A DNA stretch of 64,000 nt from Epithemia pelagica (taxonomy: Eukaryota > Bacillariophyta > Bacillariophyceae > Surirellales > Surirellaceae). The notes under the pieces were generated by a model. That model made no database searches. It was not told the DNA's origin and saw nothing but the letters and a program-made list of their open reading frames with translations. Numbering within the stretch: position 1 is the first letter of the stretch; every line of letters begins with the position of its first letter. Where the stretch lies: assembly GCA_946965045.2 (NCBI GenBank), contig OX337236.1:496001-560000 (forward strand), given 5' to 3'. Below, in pieces: positions 18,521-27,459 of the stretch. The translations under genes were made by a program, and so were the position numbers.

Positions 18521-20409
18521 ATGGTTGAGTTCTCCACAAAATCGGATGCATTGAATGAGTCCGAGTTGCTCAGCAATGCCTTGTTGCATTTGGACTTTTT
18601 GCGCAAGATTCATAAAACCGGTGTCACCTTGCAAACGCTTTCCTCCAAGTTAGTCGATCGATATCTCAAGGTGTGGCTTCCTCTCGTGGCCAACAGCAAT
18701 GCTACGAACAATGTGGACGACGATACGATTCAGTTCATCCCTCCGTCGGATGTGGCATGGTTGTGGCATTGTCATCGGTTGGCTCCCTTGCGATATCAAG
18801 CCTACTGCAACAAGGAGTTTGGCAAGATTGTCGAGGCTCCAGAACCCTTTTGTTTTCAACACGACACTGACCAACAAGGCACAGAAGAGATTTTGACCCA
18901 AAAATCATGGGATCTGAATTACCCCGACCAGCCTTTTTTCCTCCAGGAAACAAAGGACGATGGAGGAGAAAAAGAAGACAAGAACAGAGACGTGCAAGAA
19001 GTGGACGGTTTTGATTTGTTGGGAAGTGCGACACGTCAATCCATGTTTCTGTGGCAAGTGTCGCAGCCTCGTTTCGAAGATGTAGCCTTTCTCCAAGAGG
19101 GCGTAGAAAAGTATGCTCAGTTTCTCGCCTTGGAATCAGAAAGTACTAAATTTTTGCTGGTTCCGACTTACCAGATTGATATTATTTGGCACACTCATAT
19201 TCTTTCATCCATTACCAACTACTTGAAGGACTGTCAAAAGATTCGAGGAAAGGTCTTTGACCATGACGATTCGTTGGATGATCGTACACCGGGTGCTTCG
19301 TTGGAGGTTTCGTTTCAACAAACGTGTCGTTTGTGGAAAAAGGTGTATGGAGAGGAGTATTTTGTGCAAGGAGGCATGTTTCGTGGCAATCCTCCACCCG
19401 AGTTTTTTGAACCCACGTGGGATGCGGGAGCATCGCAAACTGTCCAGGAAGTATCCAGTGCCATGGAGGGCACATTGAAACATCCAACGAAGGAAGAAGA
19501 TACGACCAGCAAAACCTCGGGGGCCGACGCAGAGAATATGGCACCATGGAAAGCGCCCGACGAGACGGAGAAAACATTTATTCCAGCATTTCCGAGAAGC
19601 CCCGTCAAAGGATTCAATGCAAACCCAATGGTCTCGGGCTATGTGTTTGGGAAAGGACCCAAGGGTGTGGGTTATTATTCGTTGGAGACCAAAGAATCCT
19701 TTGATATCCTTCACAAACGACTCAAGAAGCGCGAACGAAAACTTTCCACAGAATTGATGCTGTCGAAATGTTGCTTGTGTTGCGTTTCGTCTAAAACAAC
19801 AAAAAAAAAGAAGAACTGGTCAAGACTGTGGAACTGATTGCCTATATTGAAGCTCGACAAAAGTCGAAAGGTCCCAAAGTTCCCTTGTCGGATGACTCGG
19901 TCAAGAAACTTCGAAACAAGGGACTCACACGATACAATTTGGAGGAACACAGTCCGTATGTTACCGGATATTGGATGCATCGTGGACATTATTATGGTAT
20001 GGGAGGAACCACCCTAGATGCAGCGACCAGTGCCGAGGGAGTCAACGATGCAGGATTGATTGGAGAGACGAGTGCTGGTGGATGTGACGCCATTGTGAAT
20101 GACGCATGTGGTGCGGCTGCGTGTGGATCAGGGACATGGTAGGTGCCGTACTTGTGTCTGAGGGAGGAGTTTGAAGGATGAACTGGATTCGTGGCTGAAT
20201 GTTCCAACCGTGCATGGTTTTTCGTTCTTGTGTGTTGTGTGCCCTTGTACAGCGATACAGGCGTCTTTGGAGGCTTTGGTGGTGGAGGCTGTGGGGGCGG
20301 CGGTTGTGGTGGAGGTGGCTGTGGCGGCGGCGGTTGTGGTGGTGGAGGAGGTGGATGCGGCGGCGGTGGTGGTGGATGTGGAGGAGGAGGAGGAGGCTGT
20401 GGTGGCTAA
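18521..20409 (+). CDS. Glycine-rich domain protein (DUF1399/GRDP-like), one frameshift and one intron
   Basis: The N-terminal region has the two signature Trp-His motifs of DUF1399: VAWLWHCHRLAP (near 18750) and IDIIWHTHIL (near 19180). The first frame runs 18521-19837, but homogenous charged sequence continues in another frame from the run of nine A at 19801-19809 (EELVKTVELIAYIEA onwards); one more A would join them. The second frame ends at a splice site. A 114-bp intron 20139-20252 (GTAGGT...ACAG) leads to a Gly-Cys tail of GGGGCGGGG units ending at 20407-20409. Plant GRDPs are linked to growth and stress responses; the function here is not known. The frameshift may be an assembly or sequencing error. 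Confidence 0.75.
20280..20406 (+). repeat. Gly/Cys-coding GGTGGNGG-rich tract
   Basis: Low-complexity GGC/GGT/GGA/TGT sequence that encodes the repeated GGGGC tail of the DUF1399 protein. Repeats of this type expand and contract easily, so length may vary between alleles. Confidence 0.9.
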
Positions 20410-20889
20410 CCGTATATATCGTCCTCATCTTGCGGTTGGTGTTGGAGTATTCTTTGTAAAACTAACGTTGGTATAGTGTTTGAATGTTGTATTGTTTTGT
20501 TTGGATTAGGACAGTGGCTTTGTCATGCGCTCTACGACAGTGCTTTCTCAACAACCGAGGCTATGGGGCGGTAGAGGCTGCATTGGAGGAGGTGGCATGG
20601 AGAGGCTCATTCTACTGACTACCTTACAATTTGACAGTGAAGCCTTGGACACGTCGGAACTCTATTTTGACGTCAATCGCTAGCTAGTATTGGACATGTG
20701 GAGACTGCAGCAGTGGTGACTCGAGATGCAGCGTTCGTTTGTTGGTGGAGTGTTAACACTGTGGTAGCATGTAATATAGTTTGAATGGAGCCACCTTACG
20801 GTTGGTCCTTTTGGGCCAAGCCTTACCATCCAACCATCCACCTGTAAGCAACATAAAATGGTCCACAGAGAAGAGTTGTGTGTCTCAGT

Positions 20890-21753
20890 TTAGTTGAAGC
20901 GCAAATATCCCTTTTCGGGATCGGGAATGTACCGGCGTCGATCCGTGTCTTGACCACCACAGCAACATCCACAGGCATTCCACACGGACAGGCTCCGCAG
21001 GATACAAAACAAGGCTGGTGTGACGACGAACCACATGATTCCGGCCAAAACGGCCGACTGGCGAGCATTTTCCTCGTTCCACGACAGCGACGAGTAAATG
21101 GCATCATCATTGGTTTCCGGATCATTGTCTTGTTCATTGGGATTCCCAATCCCCAAGGCTTCATGAACAATGGTCCACAGCAAGAAAAAACCCAAGACGG
21201 TCCAACCCAACCACATGTGCATCCATCGCAGGGGAATGCGACTAATGACAAAGCCGTCGATACACACAACGGCAAATACCAAACCATGCGTCGCCACTTC
21301 CAAATATTCAACTTGTCGGCCATAGTCATGGACCAGGGCCCAATAGACCAAGGTGGACAAGCCTTGCCCAAACACGGCCAGATTAAACACAATCCACGTA
21401 ATCTTGCCACGACCTTGCACCCGTCCATCCACGGGCTGTGGGATTTGACACATGGAATTCAAAAAACTAAACACGGCGTAGAGTGTGGCAAAGAACAAAC
21501 TCCAACTGGTATAATAGGCGTAGTAAAAGTACAGATAGGGCGAGGCCTCCCAGGCCATGACTTGGGTCAACACAATGTAGCCACAGGTACAGACTTTGCC
21601 GAGAAACGACAAGGCTGTGACTGGTCCAAAGGTGGCCGGAACGTCCAATTTTCGCTCCGTCGACGGCTCCTCGACCGAGAACCACGGCTGACAGGGCAAA
21701 CATTCGCGACACATGGACTGACAACAGTTGGGCTGCTTGTTCGACCTCGACAT
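20890..21753 (-). CDS. Multi-spanning membrane protein, expanded family, copy 1
   Basis: 287 residues from the ATG at 21753. About six to seven hydrophobic helices. The Cys-rich start (CCQSMCRECLPCQPWFSVEEP) precedes KRKLDVPATFG-type sequence. The family signature is HGLVFAVVCIDGFVISRIPL, then RWMHMW, an acidic loop with DNDPETNDDA, SWNEE and a final helix followed by RRRYIPD. The pattern of a membrane His-Gly, an acidic residue in a helix and IPLRW resembles Rolling-stone/AIG1-like membrane proteins, but this is an impression, not a confirmed match. Copies 2-4 are at 22306-23187, 24515-25408 and 57018-58078. This copy ends in GYLRFN and shares its loop sequence most closely with the distant copy 4. 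Confidence 0.7.
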   Translation of the reverse strand: MSRSNKQPNCCQSMCRECLPCQPWFSVEEPSTERKLDVPATFGPVTALSFLGKVCTCGYIVLTQVMAWEASPYLYFYYAYYTSWSLFFATLYAVFSFLNSMCQIPQPVDGRVQGRGKITWIVFNLAVFGQGLSTLVYWALVHDYGRQVEYLEVATHGLVFAVVCIDGFVISRIPLRWMHMWLGWTVLGFFLLWTIVHEALGIGNPNEQDNDPETNDDAIYSSLSWNEENARQSAVLAGIMWFVVTPALFCILRSLSVWNACGCCCGGQDTDRRRYIPDPEKGYLRFN

Positions 21754-22305
21754 GGTTCTGCGCACTATTCTGTGTGACGAAGACGATTCGGGATACACCC
21801 ACTACGGCACAAGCACAAGGTCCAATTGTCTAACGATGATGGCTTGTCGGCTTTCTCGACTCGTTTTCTTTTCGAACTCTCTTCGTCTCCGACGACTCTC
21901 TGCTTCTGCTTGGCCACAAGCCACAAGTTTACGGGCCGGTCGCTCCGATTTAATATGTGAGGGCTTATCACGAATTGCCGGATTGCCAATTAAATTCAAA
22001 CCGACAATTTTGGTATGCCCAAGGGAATCCAGTCGTGTGAACAGATATCTATGCCCCCAACTTTGCGCACAAGCCGACACATCTATTTCTTTATACGAGT
22101 AGAAGCGCCACACATTTCAGACCGCTTGGCAATGTTGATTGTTGATTGTTGATGTGTCGCTTTCTCAGTCTGTAAAGCCTAAGCGACTACACTTCTAGGT
22201 ACCAAGTTTAACGCTGCGCTAAGAAAACTGTTTACAATATATAAATATCACAATAAAATAATATCCAATACTCCATGGTCCACAACACAACACACCAAAC
22301 TACCT

Positions 22306-23187
22306 CTAGACAAAGCTATAGCCTTGCTCAATTTCCGGTAGTAGGTAGCGACGTCGATCTCCACAACAGAATCCGGAAGCAACCGACATGGCTCGAAGGA
22401 TGCTAAAGAGAAGAGGTGAAATGACAAAGACACCAACAATCACCACCATGGATTCAAACATGTCATCTTCGTCCTCCCACGAAACTAGAGAATAAAATCC
22501 ATCATCACCATCTCGAAAGTCATCGTCGTATCCTCGTTCTCGGTACTGATGCAGGTCATGGCGAATGACTGAAAATACCAAGTATACCAACAAGAGCATC
22601 CAGTTGAGCCACAAGTGCGGCCATCGCAGGGGAATTCGGCTAATCACAAAGCCATCAAAACAAACAACGAGAAAGACGAGGCCATGCGTGGCAATTTCAA
22701 AATAGTTGGGCACCCCGGCAAAGTTTTCCAACAAGACCATAAAGACGAGGGAGGCCACCGAGGTCAGAAACTGGGAAAAGACGGCCAAATTGAATACAAT
22801 CCATGTAAACAAGGCTCGTCCTCGGACATGTTCGTCGTTGGGCTGAGCGACTTCAAAGAGCGCGTTGGAAAAACTCATGACAGCATAGATGCTGGCCAAG
22901 AGCAACGCCCAACTGTTGTAGTACGCGTACGAGAAATCCGGTTGGTACTGGATATTCCAAGCCATGGCTTGGGTCAACAGAATGTAGCCACTGGTAAAAA
23001 ACTTGGCAATTATGGCCGGAGTTTCATTGGGCCCAAAGGTGGCTGGAATATCCAATTTGCGTTTGGTGGCAGGATCCTCGACCGAGAACCAGGGTTGAAA
23101 GGGCAGACATTCATGACAACATGTGCAGCAACGGCATCGGTCCTTGACGGTGCGAATCGCTTCTCTTCGTTTTTCCATCAAGCTCAT
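22306..23187 (-). CDS. Multi-spanning membrane protein, expanded family, copy 2
   Basis: 293 residues, ATG at 23187. It opens with MSLMEKRREAIRTVKDR, a basic head followed by CRCCTCCHECLPFQPWFSVE. The core signature THGLVFLVVCFDGFVISRIP and RWPHLW is present, as are an acidic DDDFRDGDDGF loop, SWEDEDD and a terminal CCGDRRRYLLPE. It is very close to copy 3 along its whole length and at the DNA level, so the two come from a recent duplication. There is no signal peptide; the topology suggests a cytosolic Cys-rich N-terminus. Function unknown. Confidence 0.7.
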   Translation of the reverse strand: MSLMEKRREAIRTVKDRCRCCTCCHECLPFQPWFSVEDPATKRKLDIPATFGPNETPAIIAKFFTSGYILLTQAMAWNIQYQPDFSYAYYNSWALLLASIYAVMSFSNALFEVAQPNDEHVRGRALFTWIVFNLAVFSQFLTSVASLVFMVLLENFAGVPNYFEIATHGLVFLVVCFDGFVISRIPLRWPHLWLNWMLLLVYLVFSVIRHDLHQYRERGYDDDFRDGDDGFYSLVSWEDEDDMFESMVVIVGVFVISPLLFSILRAMSVASGFCCGDRRRYLLPEIEQGYSFV

Positions 23188-23330
23188 GGTGGGCTGTGTG
23201 TTGTTCTAGAAGAAGAAGAAGACTATGCTTGAGGTTTTGTTCAGTAGCAAATGTTTGTAAGAGGCAAAGCCTGTCGAGAGGAATCTTCTCTGGGGTGCCG
23301 TCGGAAAAATGGGCGAATCGTATCTTGTAG

Positions 23331-23445
23331 TTGGAATTTTTTGGTGCCGAAAAATGTCCGGCGGCATGGCTCAAGTTTTTGTGTGAGAAAAAGGGTGTAC
23401 TCCTTTATGTCTAGATGTTGCATTAGATAAGCTACCTTTTGCTAG
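23331..23445. repeat. Direct repeat R, copy 1
   Basis: About 110 bp (for example CAAGTTTTTGTGTGAGAA) that reappears diverged at about 24185-24298 (TCAAGTTTTCGTGTGAGAA) in the same orientation. It lies upstream of membrane-protein copy 2. Together with the duplicated neighbours it shows that this stretch arose by segmental duplication with rearrangement. Confidence 0.6.
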
Positions 23446-23910
23446 CGAGTTGACGTTGGGAGAGTTGAGATTCCGTTGGATTAAAGGCAATAAGACAGAG
23501 CGAGAGCAAGAGATTACAACTTGTAAACACGAGTTTTTACAGGACTAATTCACAAGTAATAAGTACATAGTACTCTCTACTTCAACTAGTACTCCTAGTA
23601 GGAGAACTCGTATCAGAGATATCTAGTTAGCGAGGACGGAGAAGCAGTCGTCGACCTCTCTAGAGTTAGAATAGCTGTGATTTTGTTGGTCGATTAGGAG
23701 CATTTGGTAGTCCGGTTTAGCTTCTCCAAGATGGGCCTACCACCGCCTATGCTATAAATGCGAACGTCGCTGTGTTTTCCGGCTGAAACATGTCCCAAGA
23801 CTCACAACGGAGATTAATGTCCCCCTTAAATACGGGGGCCTCTGATCCATTTCATGGGGGAACCTGCGGGAATGGATACCCTACAACTGGAGGGAACGAT
23901 CCTCCGGACC

Positions 23911-24190
23911 ATGATGGCACGGCGACATCCTACCCATGGTAAGATGTCCACGAACTACCCAGAACCAACCAGCTGGATGATGCGAAGTCGCTCGTTGCGA
24001 CTGCAACGGACCATTCGCACGACCACCAACAACAACAACGCCCCACCAGTCCCATGGTCATGGTTTTGGATTTGCGAGGGTCTGGCTTGTGTCCATTTTC
24101 GACAACACTTTTTTGTTCTGAAAGAATGTTTGTTAGGCCACGATCCTCGCAACTGGTTGATTGCTCGAACACCTCGAGAGACCTTGTACC
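23911..24190 (+). pseudogene. Truncated 5' copy of the lipoate-ligase gene
   Basis: It aligns with 25894-26170. Shared landmarks are ATGATGGCACGGCGAC, the CAACAACAACG run, TTGGATTTGCGAGG and CGCAACTGGTTGATTG. Translated landmarks in the intact gene (LDLRGSG, EECLLRHDTRNWLI) are here only in mixed frames, with small insertions. Similarity stops near 24190, before the catalytic lysine and the GGGT motif, and repeat R begins there. Non-functional. Confidence 0.75.
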
Positions 24191-24514
24191 TTGGATTCAT
24201 TGGGTGCCCAAGAAAATGTCGGGCGCATTGCTGATCGCTTGTCAAGTTTTCGTGTGAGAACAGCTGTATTATATAAACCTACCTGTCTAGCGGGGTGACC
24301 ACCATTATTGTCCATACATGTTTCGTACTAGAGTCTCTATCTAATCTCTAGACGGGGCAGAGAAAGAACACTGTCTCAGTAGCCTCAGCGACTAGGAACT
24401 ACCGCTGTGATCCGAAAACTTTTTTACAATAGAAATCATAAAAAGAGTATCCACGGATGCCCAATGCGGTCCCCAACAACGCGCGACGGATGAGGAACCC
24501 AACACCCTCCCTCC

Positions 24515-25408
24515 CTAGGCAAAGTCGCTGTAGCCTGGTTCAACGTCCGGCACGAGGTAGCGACGTCGATCCCCCGTACATGCTCCCAACGAGACCGACA
24601 GGGCTCGCAGGATGCCAAAGAGAAGAGGTGACGTAACAAAGACGCCCACAATCATGAACATGGATTGAAACATGTCATCTTCATCCTCCCAGGAAACAAC
24701 CAGAGAATGAAATCCATCATCCCCATTTCGAAAGTCATCGTCGTATCCTCGTTGTTCTTGTACATACTGATCCGGGTCATGACGCAGAACCGAAAACACC
24801 ATGTATCCCAACAAGAGCATCCAATTGAGCCACAAGTGAGGCCATCGCAGGGGAATTCGGTTAATCACAAAGCCATCCACACAAACAACGACAAAGACCA
24901 GTCCATGCGTGGCAATCTCGAGATAGCCGGGCACCTGGTCCAAGTTCTCCAACAGGACCATGTAGACGAGGTAGGCCACCGTGGTCAAAAACTGGGAAAA
25001 GACGGCCAAATTAAACACAATCCATGTCAACAAGGCCCGTCCTCGTACAAAGTCGTCATTGGGCTGAGGGATTTCAAAGAGCGTATTGGAAAAACTCAAA
25101 ATGGCATAGATCGTGGCCAAGAGCAAGGACCAACTGTTGTAGTACTCGTACGAGTAATCCGGGTGGGGATGGATTGTCCAGGCCAAAATCTGTGTCAACA
25201 AAATGTAGCCACAGGTGACGCTCTTGGCTTTCAAGTCGGACGTTTCATAGGGGCCAAAGGTGGCCTGAATGTCCAATTTGCGAAAGGTGGCTGGATCCTC
25301 GACCGAGAACCAGGGTTGAAAGGGCACACATTCATGACAACACGTGCAGCAACGGTATCGATCCTTGACCACGCGAATGGCTTCTTTTCGTTTTTCCATC
25401 AAGCTCAT
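24515..25408 (-). CDS. Multi-spanning membrane protein, expanded family, copy 3
   Basis: 297 residues, ATG at 25408. It begins MSLMEKRKEAIRVVKDR, nearly the same as copy 2, then YRCCTCCHECVPFQPWF. The core THGLVFVVVCVDGFVINRIP and RWPHLW is conserved. The loop is longer (QEQRGYDDDFRNGDDGF) and the end is GDRRRYLVPDVEPGY. About seven hydrophobic segments. It is paired head to head with the lipoate ligase at 25894, so the 485 bp between them must hold both promoters. The same pairing, in broken form, exists for copy 2. Confidence 0.7.
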   Translation of the reverse strand: MSLMEKRKEAIRVVKDRYRCCTCCHECVPFQPWFSVEDPATFRKLDIQATFGPYETSDLKAKSVTCGYILLTQILAWTIHPHPDYSYEYYNSWSLLLATIYAILSFSNTLFEIPQPNDDFVRGRALLTWIVFNLAVFSQFLTTVAYLVYMVLLENLDQVPGYLEIATHGLVFVVVCVDGFVINRIPLRWPHLWLNWMLLLGYMVFSVLRHDPDQYVQEQRGYDDDFRNGDDGFHSLVVSWEDEDDMFQSMFMIVGVFVTSPLLFGILRALSVSLGACTGDRRRYLVPDVEPGYSDFA

Positions 25409-25893
25409 GGTGTTGTGGTATGTTGTGTCGGGACAAGGAATGGAACAAGAGACTCGAGGTCTTCGTTTCGTGCAAAGAATGGTTGCGAAACTTCCTTACG
25501 CCCCAACCAAACCAAGGTGAAGCATCGTGCCACCAACAGAACCAACGTGAAGCATTGGCCTCTCACATTGGAGTGTTGGTTTCGTGTTGGCCTGCGGACC
25601 GAGACAGGTGTTGGTTTGGGGGATTAGGACCTCTACTACAGTGGCACCAAAAGGCCTCAAAAGCTGAAATTGTTGACGGGGGTGGCCCGCCTCGCTTGTC
25701 ATCGTTGCGTGTGTTCCGATGTCATGGTGCATCTGAAACATGTCGCAAGACTCTCATCGGATCATCATCGGCTTGTTTTGATTTGTGTCCCGCCCTTAAA
25801 CTGATCCATTGAATGGGGGAACTTCCTCCCGAGGAAACCAATTTGGGGGCATGATGTCATCGCGAAATTCCAGAGAAAGATCTTGCCCCAACC

Positions 25894-27213
25894 ATGATGA
25901 TGGCACGGCGACCACTCTGCCTACCCATGGTACGACAGATGGCACATGTTCCAGCACCGCTCAGAAGCAGATGGATGGGGTGGAATCGCTCCATGCGACC
26001 ACAAAGGACCATGATGAGCACCACCGCCACCAACAACAACGTTCCACCATTACCCGTTGTTGTCCACTGGTTGGATTTGCGAGGATCGGGCTTGTCCATT
26101 TTCGAACGCTTGTTGTTGGAAGAATGCTTGTTGCGTCATGATACTCGCAATTGGTTGATTGTGGGAACCCACCTCGCCACTCCCCACCGATACCTGTCAT
26201 CATCATCATCATCATCCTCCTCCATTGCTACTAGTACCAAACCAGTGTTTGGAACAGCCTGGGACGAAGAGGGTCCGACGCAGAATCGCGACAGTGCCAT
26301 TGTCCTTGGATTAGGCGGCAAGCCACACGAACTGCTCAACCTCGACCTCGTACAAGAAGAAGGCTGCATGTGTATTAAACGATTTACGGGGGGAGGCACG
26401 GTGGTGTTGGATGCCGATTCCATTTGGACGACCCTCCTGTTTCGACCAGCCTCCACCACCACCAACAACAAAAATCAACAACAACAACAACCACAACAAG
26501 ATTTACCCGATCTCTTTCCTCGACCCATTATGGAATGGACCTCGCAACGGCTCTTTGCACCCGTGTTTGCCTCGCTCCGTCAACAAGAAGCAGAAGCAGC
26601 ACGTGCTGCCCAGTCGCACCCAAAGAGCAATTCCAGCAACAATCCTTCCACACAAAAAACCTTGGTGTTGGATACGAAATCGTGTGCTGTCGAAAACACA
26701 GGCCGTGTCATTCAAGTAAAGAGTGGTTCGGTCGAGAAGCAACATCCAACAACAACCACCACCACAACGACACGGGGTAGTGTTGAATGGGAGTACGCCT
26801 TACGAGAAAACGACTACGTCTTGGGGGACTTGAAAATGGGCGGCAATGCGCAGAGTATTACCAAAGAGGGCTGGTTGCATCATACCAGTTTTTTGTGGGA
26901 TTATCAAGACGACACCATGAAGTACTTGACCTTACCGAACAAACGTCCCGACTATCGACAGGATCGATCGCATGCCGACTTTTTGGTCAAACTCAAAACG
27001 GCCTTTCCCCACTTGACCAAACACGACTTTGGTACCACCTTGGTCACCGTGGCGTCGCAACACGCGGGATGGAACGTGCAACGACGAACTTTGCGCGACG
27101 CCTTGGCCGTCGTCCAACAAGTCTATTCCGCGGCGCAAGGACCGGCACAAGCCTTGCAACAATGGTCGCAACACAAGAGCCGGACACGAATCCTCGACGA
27201 CAAGTGGCAATAG
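25894..27213 (+). CDS. Lipoate-protein ligase A / lipoyltransferase family
   Basis: 439 residues. The BPL/LplA catalytic fold is recognised by LDLRGSGLSIFERLLLEE (helix 1), NWLIVGTH, CMCIKRFTGGGTVVLD (the RRxxGGGT lipoyl-AMP loop) and the active-site LGDLKMGGNAQ with its lysine, then GWLHHTSFLWDY. Enzymes of this family attach lipoate to E2 and H proteins of 2-oxoacid dehydrogenases and the glycine system. Insertions relative to bacterial enzymes are a poly-Ser tract (TCATCATCATCA in the DNA near 26196) and a Gln/Asn-rich stretch near residues 190-205. Which organelle it serves is unclear because there is no obvious presequence. The distal neighbour is a photolyase in convergent orientation, 246 bp away. 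Confidence 0.85.
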   Translation: MMMARRPLCLPMVRQMAHVPAPLRSRWMGWNRSMRPQRTMMSTTATNNNVPPLPVVVHWLDLRGSGLSIFERLLLEECLLRHDTRNWLIVGTHLATPHRYLSSSSSSSSSIATSTKPVFGTAWDEEGPTQNRDSAIVLGLGGKPHELLNLDLVQEEGCMCIKRFTGGGTVVLDADSIWTTLLFRPASTTTNNKNQQQQQPQQDLPDLFPRPIMEWTSQRLFAPVFASLRQQEAEAARAAQSHPKSNSSNNPSTQKTLVLDTKSCAVENTGRVIQVKSGSVEKQHPTTTTTTTTRGSVEWEYALRENDYVLGDLKMGGNAQSITKEGWLHHTSFLWDYQDDTMKYLTLPNKRPDYRQDRSHADFLVKLKTAFPHLTKHDFGTTLVTVASQHAGWNVQRRTLRDALAVVQQVYSAAQGPAQALQQWSQHKSRTRILDDKWQ

Positions 27214-27459
27214 CGGCCAGCGTCATGTCCACTCGCTATCGGCGAGAGGGTGTGGTACAACAGGTTCCTAGCTGGAGCGACTCGATCCTATATCCTGTCA
27301 AGGCATCTCGCAGGTCCACTAATATCATGTACATACTGTGCAAAGGTTTCGTCCACAGTTCCCCGGCAAACCCTCCCTTTGATGAAATCACTCCAGACGC
27401 TACAGCTTGTTCGCTAAAGATTTTGAAACCTATTCCAAACCCACTGATGTTAAGAAGAA

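Noticed and set aside
20878-21777. 299-codon plus frame opposite membrane-protein copy 1
   Set aside because: Shadow. The other copies also have open antisense frames (e.g. 24665-25627), which is explained by shared codon bias.
25420-25812. 130-codon plus frame between copy 3 and the lipoate ligase
   Set aside because: No motif and it lies in the shared promoter region of two divergent genes.
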